Of a stretch of 64,000 nt of DNA, positions 34,685-42,997 are shown one piece after another. A program made the translations under genes and the position numbers. The stretch covers positions 2,356,001-2,420,000 of the forward strand of contig NZ_CP084528.1 in NCBI RefSeq assembly GCF_020410745.1, given 5' to 3'. Below the pieces are notes generated by a model. It was not told where the DNA came from and ran no database searches. It was given only the letters and a program-made list of their open reading frames with translations. The first letter of the stretch is position 1. Each line of letters opens with the position of its first letter. This DNA is from Kaistella polysaccharea (lineage in GTDB: Bacteria; Bacteroidota; Bacteroidia; Flavobacteriales; Weeksellaceae).

Positions 34685-37600
34685 ATGAAAACAATTCTAT
34701 TTTTGACCTCATATCGTATTTTTCAAAAAACATCGCCAAATTTAGGAGACAAACTATGTAAAAAATACTTGTTTGGTATTCTTTTGCTTTTGACCTTTTT
34801 ATTTAGCGGTGCATCGAATATTCATCCCAAATTCCGGATGGATATTCTCTCTTCTGAAAATGTGCACCAAGATTTACCATTAACAATCGTTGCACCTTCG
34901 GAAACTGTTATTTTAAAGTCGGTCAATGAATTTACCACAAATGATTACAAGACAGTGGGCGGTTCTGGACAATTGTGGTCTGATCCTGCGATCTGGCAAA
35001 AATATAATGGAAGTAATGGTTGGAATGCTGCAGGTGCAGATGGCATTCCACCTACGACTGCGAATGTCCATATCTTCGGGTCTGTAAATAGTGACGGTGT
35101 TCGCACAGCCAATCAAATCATCATCGAGACAGGTGGAATACTGACTGTTTCGGGTGCCATGGTTTCAGCAACTAAAACGCTTGTAAGGTCAGGCGGCTCA
35201 TTGCGATTAAATGCGCCCCTGACGAATAACGGTATTTTTGAAATTGACGATCAGGGAACAGTCAATTTAAATTATACTACTGCGAGCGGGACATCGGCCC
35301 TCTGGAATGGAATAGAAAATTTTCATAACGGCTCAAAACTTACTATTCAAAACTGGAATTATACTGCGGCAAATGGGGCAAACCGTCTTATTCAGAATCC
35401 CAGTCAAATTTCGGCAAATTCAGACAGTTATTATTTCGGAAATTTGATCATTACGGGTGAAGTGGCTTCTAAATTTGTTCTCATCAATGGAGCACAAAAC
35501 ATTAATTTATGTCAAAATGATTTCACCGCTAACGGAATAGGGAAGAATATTATCTTTACAGAGGATGCAGCAAGGATCACTGTAGGTGGTGATGTGAATA
35601 TTAAGGATGGACAGTTAAGCTTTGCAGCAACGGGCACAGGTGATCCTACTTTAACAATTGGAGGAAATCTTAATATCATTAAAGGTATATTTAATCTCAA
35701 TCAAACAAACTCAGACACATCATTGGCGACGGTAAATGTTATGGGTAATTATTTCGTAGGTTTAGAAGGAGTGGTAACCAGTACAGACACTAACAGTACT
35801 TTTAATTTTGCAGGAAAAGCTAGAGGTAGTACCGATGAAAACATTCAGAGCATCGATTTTCATGGATCAGCACTTTCTTTAAATAACGCTATTAACTATT
35901 TTATCACCGATGGGGCTTACGTGAAATTGAAGAATCAAGATTTCATGGTGGGTAGTGGTTCAAAAGTATTTGTGCAAAGCAACGGCTCTCTAGATTTTGG
36001 CTTCAATAATTCCACCGCCTTAAATCTAACGAGAATTCCAACCCAAAGTAGTTTTACATCAGGTCAATTTTTTGAAGCGCAGACAGGAAGCACCTTGAAA
36101 ATTTCTTCACCAGATGGTATTAATACGGGTGTAAGTAATTATTTAGGGAATGTGAAAATAGGAGCTACCAGTTCCGACAGAATATTTAGCTCCGGAGCAA
36201 ACTATCACTTTCAAGGAAAATCTAATCCTGACCAGGTGCTGGCGGTAGGAGCCGATCAGCTTTCCGGCAACGGATTACCTACTGCCGAGTTGACTGGTAA
36301 TATAATCATTGATCTTGATACCAAAAGTATAGGCAAAGATGATGTGAGTTTTCAGTCCATAGGAATTCATAAATTCATGTCGGCCGGAAGTTTAAAGATT
36401 ATTAAAGGAAAAGTTATTGATAATGCCGGGAATGGTTTTGAGGATGAGCCAGGAAATAACGGGAATTTTGTTATGATGGGCGGTCGGTATAAAATATCGC
36501 GCGGTGGTACGCAACCTGGTTTAGGTGGTTCCTATAATTTAACTTGTGGTGTCATAGAATTCGCAGGCAATTCTTCCCTTTCAATAAGAGCTGGAAGTCC
36601 CAAATATTTGAATTTGGAAATTTCTGGAACAAATGTTTCGGCTGGTACTGGTTTGAATTCAGGTTTAACTTTTCAGCAGGGAGGTACCTTTACAATAAAA
36701 GAGGGTGGAGTACTAAAAGTTAGTAACCTTGAAGGTTTTGCAGGTAACACTTCTTCGGCAATTAAAAATAGCGGAGCGCTTTCATCTTTAATTCTCGCAC
36801 CCAATTCTACGATCGACTACAACAGAAATATTTTGGATGAGGTGCAAAAAGTTACATCCCATCCTGTGACATTACCGGTAGGATTCCATTATCAAAATCT
36901 AACAATCTCTGGGAAAAGCAAAAAAATAGCAATCGCAAATACAAATATTAAGGGACCGGTTGTGGTGAAAACTGAAGGCATATTTGAGATCCCAACTCCA
37001 ACTGTTATTACTGCACTTGATCAGATAAATGTGGAAAATGGCGGTACATTTATTTTAAATAATGATACTAACTTAATGCAATCCTCAGCTACTCTTCAAA
37101 ACGATTATATTCAGAACACGGGAAATATTACGATGGTTCGTAATTCTCCAATGAAAAAGAATAATTATACCTATTGGAGCAGTCCTGTTTCGGGCGCTAA
37201 TTTAAAAGAGTTCTCCCCAGATACAAGTATAGCTCGTTTTTACGAATACTCAGAACCTACTAATTTATTTCAAGCGGTATCGGCGGCCAGCAGCTTCATT
37301 CCTGCAAGAGGATATGCGATCATGGCTCCTAAACATTACACGTTGAATCAAATACAGATTTTTAACGGTGCTTTTAAAGGAGTGCCAAACAATGGTATTC
37401 AAGCTGATGGCAAAAATTTAGAATTCCCCCTTTCATTAAGTAGTGGTAGTAATCAAGGTTTCAATTTAGTTGGGAATCCCTACCCATCAAATATCGATTT
37501 TGAGAAACTTTTTGAATTGAATATGGATAAGATATACAATACAGTGTATTTTTGGACCAATGTGGATCCGAATAGACCAGGCTCTGAATATGGTAACACT

Positions 37601-38500
37601 AATTATAGTGGTAACGCTTATGCAATTTACAATGGAACTGGTGGAGTTTCGTCAACAGCAGCGATTGGGTATGCGGGACCGGAAGGGCCAATTCCTACAC
37701 AATATATTAAAGTAGGTCAGGGTTTTATTGTCAAAGCTAAAAGAGATGGTCCGCTAATATTTAATAATTCCATAAGAAATACCTCAGGCGCCGGTCACTT
37801 TTTTAGCAAGAATGTGAGAGATAAAATTGAAAAAGACCGATTCTGGCTCAAATTGACCTCGCCAGCAAATAATGTGAGTATGCTACTGATTGGTTATGTT
37901 GAGGGAGCAACTCAGGAATTTGAATGGGATTATGATGCCCCTTTATTCACATTAGGTTCTGACTCGTTCTACAGTATTTTGGATGATAAAAAATTAGGTA
38001 TTCAGGGAAGGTCTTTTCCTTTAACTGATAATGACGTAGTTAAACTGGGAACCAAACATTTTGAAGCGGGTGAGTATACGATTAGTTTAGGTACAAAAGA
38101 AGGTGTTTTTTCTACTGCTCAAAAAATTTATCTTAAGGATAACGATAAAAATATTATCATAGATCTTAGTGAGGGAGAATATTCTTTTAATTCTACTTCG
38201 GGAGAGTTTACGAGTCGTTTTGAAATTATATACCGAACGGAGAATATATTAAGTACCGAAAATCTAATGATCGAAAATTTAACGATATATAGAGATGGAG
38301 AAGATGTAGTCGTTCGACTCAATCCTAAAAATATTCAACGTGTTGAAGTCTTTGATATGAGTGGCAGATTAATTTTAAAAAATGATAATTGCAGGGACGA
38401 TGTTCGTTTTAATGTGAGCAATATCATAAAAGGCACGTATATTGTAAAAGTGATTACCGATGCAGGGAGGACCTTGACCAAGAAATTTAGAAATGATTAA
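34685..38500 (+). CDS. T9SS-targeted surface protein, paralogue 3 (long)
   Basis: 1271 residues from the ATG at 34685; the frame extends seven codons upstream to a TTG that belongs to the promoter box, so the ATG is chosen. The hydrophobic signal segment lies near residues 28-42 (LFGILLLLTFLFSGAS), giving an unusually long n-region; an ATG-independent shorter start is not seen. Residues about 90-830 consist of many IENGG/ITIGGNLNI-like strands, consistent with a large beta-helix. The shared module (NNYTYWSSPVSG..) starts near 845 and the T9SS type A tail (VEVFDMSGRLIL..GTYIVKV) ends the protein. Confidence 0.82.
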   Translation: MKTILFLTSYRIFQKTSPNLGDKLCKKYLFGILLLLTFLFSGASNIHPKFRMDILSSENVHQDLPLTIVAPSETVILKSVNEFTTNDYKTVGGSGQLWSDPAIWQKYNGSNGWNAAGADGIPPTTANVHIFGSVNSDGVRTANQIIIETGGILTVSGAMVSATKTLVRSGGSLRLNAPLTNNGIFEIDDQGTVNLNYTTASGTSALWNGIENFHNGSKLTIQNWNYTAANGANRLIQNPSQISANSDSYYFGNLIITGEVASKFVLINGAQNINLCQNDFTANGIGKNIIFTEDAARITVGGDVNIKDGQLSFAATGTGDPTLTIGGNLNIIKGIFNLNQTNSDTSLATVNVMGNYFVGLEGVVTSTDTNSTFNFAGKARGSTDENIQSIDFHGSALSLNNAINYFITDGAYVKLKNQDFMVGSGSKVFVQSNGSLDFGFNNSTALNLTRIPTQSSFTSGQFFEAQTGSTLKISSPDGINTGVSNYLGNVKIGATSSDRIFSSGANYHFQGKSNPDQVLAVGADQLSGNGLPTAELTGNIIIDLDTKSIGKDDVSFQSIGIHKFMSAGSLKIIKGKVIDNAGNGFEDEPGNNGNFVMMGGRYKISRGGTQPGLGGSYNLTCGVIEFAGNSSLSIRAGSPKYLNLEISGTNVSAGTGLNSGLTFQQGGTFTIKEGGVLKVSNLEGFAGNTSSAIKNSGALSSLILAPNSTIDYNRNILDEVQKVTSHPVTLPVGFHYQNLTISGKSKKIAIANTNIKGPVVVKTEGIFEIPTPTVITALDQINVENGGTFILNNDTNLMQSSATLQNDYIQNTGNITMVRNSPMKKNNYTYWSSPVSGANLKEFSPDTSIARFYEYSEPTNLFQAVSAASSFIPARGYAIMAPKHYTLNQIQIFNGAFKGVPNNGIQADGKNLEFPLSLSSGSNQGFNLVGNPYPSNIDFEKLFELNMDKIYNTVYFWTNVDPNRPGSEYGNTNYSGNAYAIYNGTGGVSSTAAIGYAGPEGPIPTQYIKVGQGFIVKAKRDGPLIFNNSIRNTSGAGHFFSKNVRDKIEKDRFWLKLTSPANNVSMLLIGYVEGATQEFEWDYDAPLFTLGSDSFYSILDDKKLGIQGRSFPLTDNDVVKLGTKHFEAGEYTISLGTKEGVFSTAQKIYLKDNDKNIIIDLSEGEYSFNSTSGEFTSRFEIIYRTENILSTENLMIENLTIYRDGEDVVVRLNPKNIQRVEVFDMSGRLILKNDNCRDDVRFNVSNIIKGTYIVKVITDAGRTLTKKFRND

Positions 38501-38529
38501 TCAATACATTTCAATTTAAATAAATGTTA

Positions 38530-38537
38530 TATCTTTG
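38530..38537 (+). promoter_or_regulatory. -7 promoter box of the small secreted protein
   Basis: TATCTTTG matches TAnnTTTG and lies 12 bp before the ATG at 38550. No TTG at the expected distance. Confidence 0.5.
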
Positions 38538-38549
38538 TAAAAATATTAA

Positions 38550-38816
38550 ATGATGCGCAACCTATTTGCAATGTTCTCTCTCTTATTTTCAGTTTTATAC
38601 TTTGCTCAGGCGGGTGCAAACCCTTTTGCTGGTGAAAATACGAACAATAATTCGTCTAACCGCTATTCCAGTCCTCAAGAATTAGGAAAAAATAATGGAA
38701 ATGGTAACGGTAACGGAACTCCAGGTATTCCCAATGAACACGCGAGTGAAACGGGGAAAGAAAATGCTGCAGGAGGTCCTGCAGATCCTCCAAATCCCCT
38801 ACCTATCGATGATTAA
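38550..38816 (+). CDS. Small secreted Asn/Gly/Pro-rich protein
   Basis: 88 residues. A signal peptide (about 1-20, FSVLYFAQA) is followed by a low-complexity region rich in Asn, Gly, Ser and Pro, with a GNGNGNGT run and an acidic PPNPLPIDD end. No catalytic motif or known domain is recognised and there is no T9SS tail. It has its own -7 box and sits between the T9SS genes and the glycan genes. A role at the cell surface is likely from the signal peptide; nothing more can be said. Confidence 0.7.
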   Translation: MMRNLFAMFSLLFSVLYFAQAGANPFAGENTNNNSSNRYSSPQELGKNNGNGNGNGTPGIPNEHASETGKENAAGGPADPPNPLPIDD

Positions 38817-38952
38817 TTCCCGTATTTATTTTGGTAGCCGTAGGAATGATCGTTTATCAAACCCGTTCAATGAAAAATGTGCAGTCTTAAGACTTATTTT
38901 TAAATCTTATTGGTCTTTCTCCTTCTTCTTTTCGTTTGGTGGTTAATATCAA

Positions 38953-38966
38953 GCCCACTTTTGGGC
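38953..38966 (+). other. Short hairpin just before the pglE start
   Basis: GCCCA (38953-38957) and TGGGC (38962-38966) form a 5-bp stem with a CTTT loop, 11 nt before the ATG. A 12-bp palindrome AGTCTTAAGACT lies further up at 38883-38894. They could affect translation or be chance. Confidence 0.35.
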
Positions 38967-38977
38967 AAAAATAAATA

Positions 38978-40108
38978 ATGAAAGAAAAAATATGGTTATC
39001 GTCTCCCCACATGGGTGGACGGGAAATGAAATATATAAAAGACGCCTTCGATGAAAATTGGATTGCGCCTTTAGGTCCTAATGTCAACGGTCTGGAAAAT
39101 GACCTTGAAAAATTCTTTGATCAGGATGTTCACGTTGCCGCGCTGAGTTCCGGTACTGCTGCACTTCATCTTTCTCTTATTCTTTTAGGCGTAGAACCTG
39201 GTGATTATGTGATTTGCCAGAGTTTAACTTTTTCTGCCTCTGCGAACCCTATCGCTTATATCGGTGCTAAACCCATTTTCGTCGATAGTGAAAAAGATAC
39301 CTGGAATCTTTGTCCCGACGCAGTGGAAGAGGCCATTAAATTTGGTATTTCTGAAGGTAAAAAACCAAAAGCCATTATCGCAGTAGCACTTTACGGGATT
39401 TCTTATAAAGTCGATGAAATTACAGCGCTTTCTAAAAAATACGATATTCCAGTGATTGAAGATGCCGCCGAAGCTTTGGGCAGTATGTACAAAAATCAAA
39501 AATGTGGAACGTTCGGTGATCTTGGTGTGATTAGTTTTAATGGAAATAAAATCATAACCACTTCTGGTGGTGGTGCATTAACTTTAAGAGACAAAGCATT
39601 CAAAAAGAAAGCGGTCTTCCTTTCTACTCAAGCCAAAGACGACGCACCTCACTATGAGCATACGACCATTGGTTATAATTACCGAATGAGTAATGTTTGC
39701 GCAGGAATTGGTCGCGGACAAATGGAGGTTTTGGAAGAAAGAGTTGCCCAAAGAAGAGCCAATCATGATTTTTACGAGAAACTTTTTAAAGACAATCCGC
39801 ACGTTAGTTTACACAAAGAGCCTAACGAAGATTATTTTGCCAATTATTGGTTAAGTGTTGTTCAGATCAATCCTTCTTCGCCGGTGAGTGTAGAGGATAT
39901 TATGGAACGATTCCAGGCAGAAAATATTGAAACGCGCCCGATCTGGAAACCCATGCACTTGCAGCCTGTATTTCAGGATGAAGCATATTTCGGTTCAGAT
40001 TTAGCAGAAAAATTATTTAACAACGGAATGTGTTTGCCTTCCGCTTCAAATATGACTGATAACGACCGAAAACGAATTGCCGAAGTAATTCAGGAGATAT
40101 TCGGTTAA
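38978..40108 (+). CDS. pglE: PglE/WecE-like nucleotide-sugar aminotransferase
   Basis: 376 residues of the DegT/DnrJ/EryC1 family. LSSGTAALHLSL (57-68) binds PLP phosphate, VIEDAAEALGS (159-169) carries the Asp, and the Schiff-base lysine is K191 in SFNGNKIITTSGGG. The opening IWLSSPHMGGREMKYI is typical of the PglE group, which aminates UDP-4-keto-6-deoxy-GlcNAc. The 4,6-dehydratase gene that would make this substrate follows at 40221. A PglD-like acetyltransferase is not next to it. Confidence 0.87.
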   Translation: MKEKIWLSSPHMGGREMKYIKDAFDENWIAPLGPNVNGLENDLEKFFDQDVHVAALSSGTAALHLSLILLGVEPGDYVICQSLTFSASANPIAYIGAKPIFVDSEKDTWNLCPDAVEEAIKFGISEGKKPKAIIAVALYGISYKVDEITALSKKYDIPVIEDAAEALGSMYKNQKCGTFGDLGVISFNGNKIITTSGGGALTLRDKAFKKKAVFLSTQAKDDAPHYEHTTIGYNYRMSNVCAGIGRGQMEVLEERVAQRRANHDFYEKLFKDNPHVSLHKEPNEDYFANYWLSVVQINPSSPVSVEDIMERFQAENIETRPIWKPMHLQPVFQDEAYFGSDLAEKLFNNGMCLPSASNMTDNDRKRIAEVIQEIFG

Positions 40109-40220
40109 AATTTCCTTCCTTTAAAAACTAATTTTACTCTTGCTACAAAAACAAATTAATAACCTAAATATGCTACTGATCACGTCGACGACAGGTCTTA
40201 ATTTTTAATTGTTTTTCTCA

Positions 40221-42158
40221 ATGAGCATTCGTAAAGTTCTACACAACAAAATTTACAGCGGAGACAATCTGGTTAACATTTCCGATATTCGGTATTTGCC
40301 TCGTTGGGTGATTTTGGTGTTGGATATTTGTATTTTAGCTGTAGCCATTTATTTTTCCTGCTATATTATTGAAAGGTTGAGCTTTGGTTCAACAAAAGTG
40401 TTCTATAACGATGTGCACATGTATCTTTTGATCATCAGCATTTCGGTATTTTTTATGTTTATGTTCCGTACGTACGCGGGAATTATTCGGCATTCCACTT
40501 TTATTGATTTATTCAAACTTTTTCTTGCTATTTTCTCTACAACGCTTGTCGTAGGACTTGTCAGTTTTGGCTACTTTCTCCTGGAGGGAAAACGGATGAT
40601 TTATATGTCTATTCCCTTTTTGGTTTTATTTTCTGCCAGTTCGTTTATTCTGCTTTTTCTATTTAGATTAACGGTAAAAGAATTTTTTCATATTGTTCGG
40701 GAATTTCGCCGCAGCAGTTTAAAGAAAAGAATTTTAGTCCTTGGAATTGATGAACAGTCAGTGGCAATAGCGCGCGCAGTTTTAGACAATCCAAATCTTC
40801 CCTATCAAATTGCAGGATTTGTGACCCAAAGAACAGATTCAAAAAGAGCAAGTTTACTTGGGAAGCCCATCTATAGCAGAGAACGTATTGAAAACAGCAC
40901 CAAACAGCAATTGGTGATCGACGGAATTTTGCTTATGAAAGAGATGCTGGGCAAAGAAGAAATGAATTCTTGGGTGAATCTTTTCTTAGAAAAAGATCTC
41001 CAGATTTTTAAAGCGCCCGCTTTGCAAAAACTTCGTAATAATGAAGATGGTAATCTGAAAGCGCTTCAAATTGAAGATTTACTGAACAGAAAACCGATCA
41101 AAATTGAAAATGAAGACGTGAAACAGCGCCACTTCGGAAAAACAATTTTGGTTACCGGTGGAGCTGGATCTATTGGAAGTGAAATAGTACGTCAGGTTGC
41201 GCTTTTCGAACCAGAATTAATTGTGGTACTAGATCAGGCAGAAACACCTTTGTACGAAATTGAAATGGAAATGCGCGAAGCTTTTCCCATGCTTTCTTTT
41301 AAATTTGTCTTGGCAGATATTTCTAATAAACACAGGATAGAGCCGCTATTCCAGAAATATCAGTTTTCAATGGTGTATCATGCGGCTGCGTATAAGCACG
41401 TTCCGCTGATTGAGGAAAATCCGCACGAAGCGATTTTGGTGAATATTTTAGGAACTAAAAATTTATCCACCTTAGCCTCGCAATATAAAGTCAATCGTTT
41501 TGTAATGATTTCGACGGATAAAGCCGTCAAACCCACGAACGTAATGGGCGCCAGTAAGCGGACCGCAGAGTTGTTTGTACAGGCATTACAAAATACACGC
41601 AACAACCAAACTAAATTTATCACCACCAGATTCGGAAATGTATTGGGGTCTAATGGATCTGTTATCCCACATTTTAAGCGCCAGATTGAAAACGGCGGTC
41701 CAGTAACCATTACACATCCTGAAATTGTCCGCTATTTTATGACGATTCCAGAAGCTTGTGATTTGGTTTTACAAGCGGGAACAATGGGTAAAGGAGGGGA
41801 GATTTTTGTTTTTGATATGGGTGAGCCCGTTAAAATTATCGACTTAGCAACCCGCATGATCAAACTTTCCGGATTTGAACCAAATATCGATATTAAAATT
41901 ATTTATACAGGACTACGTCCAGGCGAAAAACTATATGAGGAATTGTTGAGTGACGATGCTAAAACATTGCCAACGCACCACGAGAAAATAATGATCTCGA
42001 AAGATCCGATTATGGATTTTGTAACCATAGAGCGGTATGCAAATCAAATTATTCGCGCAACCATGCGTCGGGAAAAAGTAGAAGTGGTGCAGATTTTAAA
42101 AGATATTGTTCCCGATTATAAAAGCAATAATTCCATTTACGAAGTCTTGGACAAGTAA
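40221..42158 (+). CDS. pglF: UDP-GlcNAc 4,6-dehydratase, membrane-anchored (PglF/WbpM/CapD)
   Basis: 645 residues from the ATG at 40221 (a TTG four codons earlier is ignored). Residues 28-150 contain four membrane helices; 165-290 form the first Rossmann-like domain; the catalytic SDR has GGAGSIGSE (313-321), HAAAYKHVP and STDKAVKPTNVMGASKR (431-447). Met442 takes the place of the usual SDR tyrosine, as in PglF/WbpM, with Lys446 kept. It makes UDP-2-acetamido-2,6-dideoxy-4-hexulose at the inner membrane for PglE and for the WbpV-like reductase at 55040. Confidence 0.92.
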   Translation: MSIRKVLHNKIYSGDNLVNISDIRYLPRWVILVLDICILAVAIYFSCYIIERLSFGSTKVFYNDVHMYLLIISISVFFMFMFRTYAGIIRHSTFIDLFKLFLAIFSTTLVVGLVSFGYFLLEGKRMIYMSIPFLVLFSASSFILLFLFRLTVKEFFHIVREFRRSSLKKRILVLGIDEQSVAIARAVLDNPNLPYQIAGFVTQRTDSKRASLLGKPIYSRERIENSTKQQLVIDGILLMKEMLGKEEMNSWVNLFLEKDLQIFKAPALQKLRNNEDGNLKALQIEDLLNRKPIKIENEDVKQRHFGKTILVTGGAGSIGSEIVRQVALFEPELIVVLDQAETPLYEIEMEMREAFPMLSFKFVLADISNKHRIEPLFQKYQFSMVYHAAAYKHVPLIEENPHEAILVNILGTKNLSTLASQYKVNRFVMISTDKAVKPTNVMGASKRTAELFVQALQNTRNNQTKFITTRFGNVLGSNGSVIPHFKRQIENGGPVTITHPEIVRYFMTIPEACDLVLQAGTMGKGGEIFVFDMGEPVKIIDLATRMIKLSGFEPNIDIKIIYTGLRPGEKLYEELLSDDAKTLPTHHEKIMISKDPIMDFVTIERYANQIIRATMRREKVEVVQILKDIVPDYKSNNSIYEVLDK

Positions 42159-42176
42159 TATAGAATTGTATATTTG
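42147..42176 (+). promoter_or_regulatory. Promoter of wza-wzc
   Basis: TTG at 42147-42149, a 19-nt spacer and TATATTTG at 42169-42176: a complete Bacteroidetes promoter overlapping the end of the pglF gene. The ATG of wza is 20 bp downstream of the -7 box. Confidence 0.8.
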
Positions 42177-42196
42177 CAGAAATACATAATTTTGTA

Positions 42197-42994
42197 ATGA
42201 GCAGGAAATTATTGGTAGCATTTGTGGGTGTCTTTTTCTTTTTAAGTTCGTGCAAGACGCGGGAGAAAGCAGACGATCTGAATTATATGCAGAATGCTGA
42301 TCAGATTGCAACTGAAGCTTCTGCGGCTTCAAGATACTCAACCATCCAAAAAGGTGATCAGCTCGTAATTTTCGTAAGTGCAAAAAATATGGAAGTGGTT
42401 AAGCCTTTTAACCAGGCATACTATTCCTCTCAAAACTCAATTTCTACAACACCTTCTACTACTAATTCGACCGAAAAAACCTATTTGGTGAACTCCGATG
42501 GAGATATCGATTTCCCTATTCTTGGTACCATTAATACCACTGATAAAACTTTAGAAGAAGTAAAAAACGACCTTACACAGCGTATTACAGCTTATGTAAA
42601 AAATCCGACGGTAAGTCTCCGTTTGGCTAATTTCAAAGTTACCGTTTTAGGCGAAGTTGCGCGTCCCGGACAATATGCCATGCCTGAAGTTAATCCGACC
42701 TTGCTCAGCGCAATCGGTATTGCCGGTGATCTGACGATGTACGGGAAAAGAAATGATATTCTGATCGTACGGAATGTAGACGGTCAGCCGACGAAGGAAA
42801 GACTTAATTTGCTGGATTCCAATTTCATCAATTCTCCGTATTTTTATCTTAAACAAGGTGATGTGGTTTATGTCTCTTCCAACGAAACGAAGGAAAAAAT
42901 CGCACGTCAGGATCCCAATACGAGTATTTATATTGCAGTAGCTGGTACTATCATTGGTCTGGCGGGTATTTTCATTACGATTTTCAAAAAATAA
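42197..42994 (+). CDS. wza: Polysaccharide export outer-membrane lipoprotein (Wza)
   Basis: 265 residues. A lipoprotein signal peptide ends in LSSC with Cys19 as the lipidation site. The Poly_export domain starts near residue 50 (IQKGDQLVIFVS) and contains NSDGDIDFPILGTI; an SLBB-like domain follows (FKVTVLGEVARPGQY). The C-terminus is a single hydrophobic helix (AVAGTIIGLAGIFITIF), common in Bacteroidetes. It forms the outer-membrane channel of the Wzx/Wzy-dependent route together with the kinase encoded 3 nt downstream. Confidence 0.92.
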   Translation: MSRKLLVAFVGVFFFLSSCKTREKADDLNYMQNADQIATEASAASRYSTIQKGDQLVIFVSAKNMEVVKPFNQAYYSSQNSISTTPSTTNSTEKTYLVNSDGDIDFPILGTINTTDKTLEEVKNDLTQRITAYVKNPTVSLRLANFKVTVLGEVARPGQYAMPEVNPTLLSAIGIAGDLTMYGKRNDILIVRNVDGQPTKERLNLLDSNFINSPYFYLKQGDVVYVSSNETKEKIARQDPNTSIYIAVAGTIIGLAGIFITIFKK

Positions 42995-42997
42995 ATA

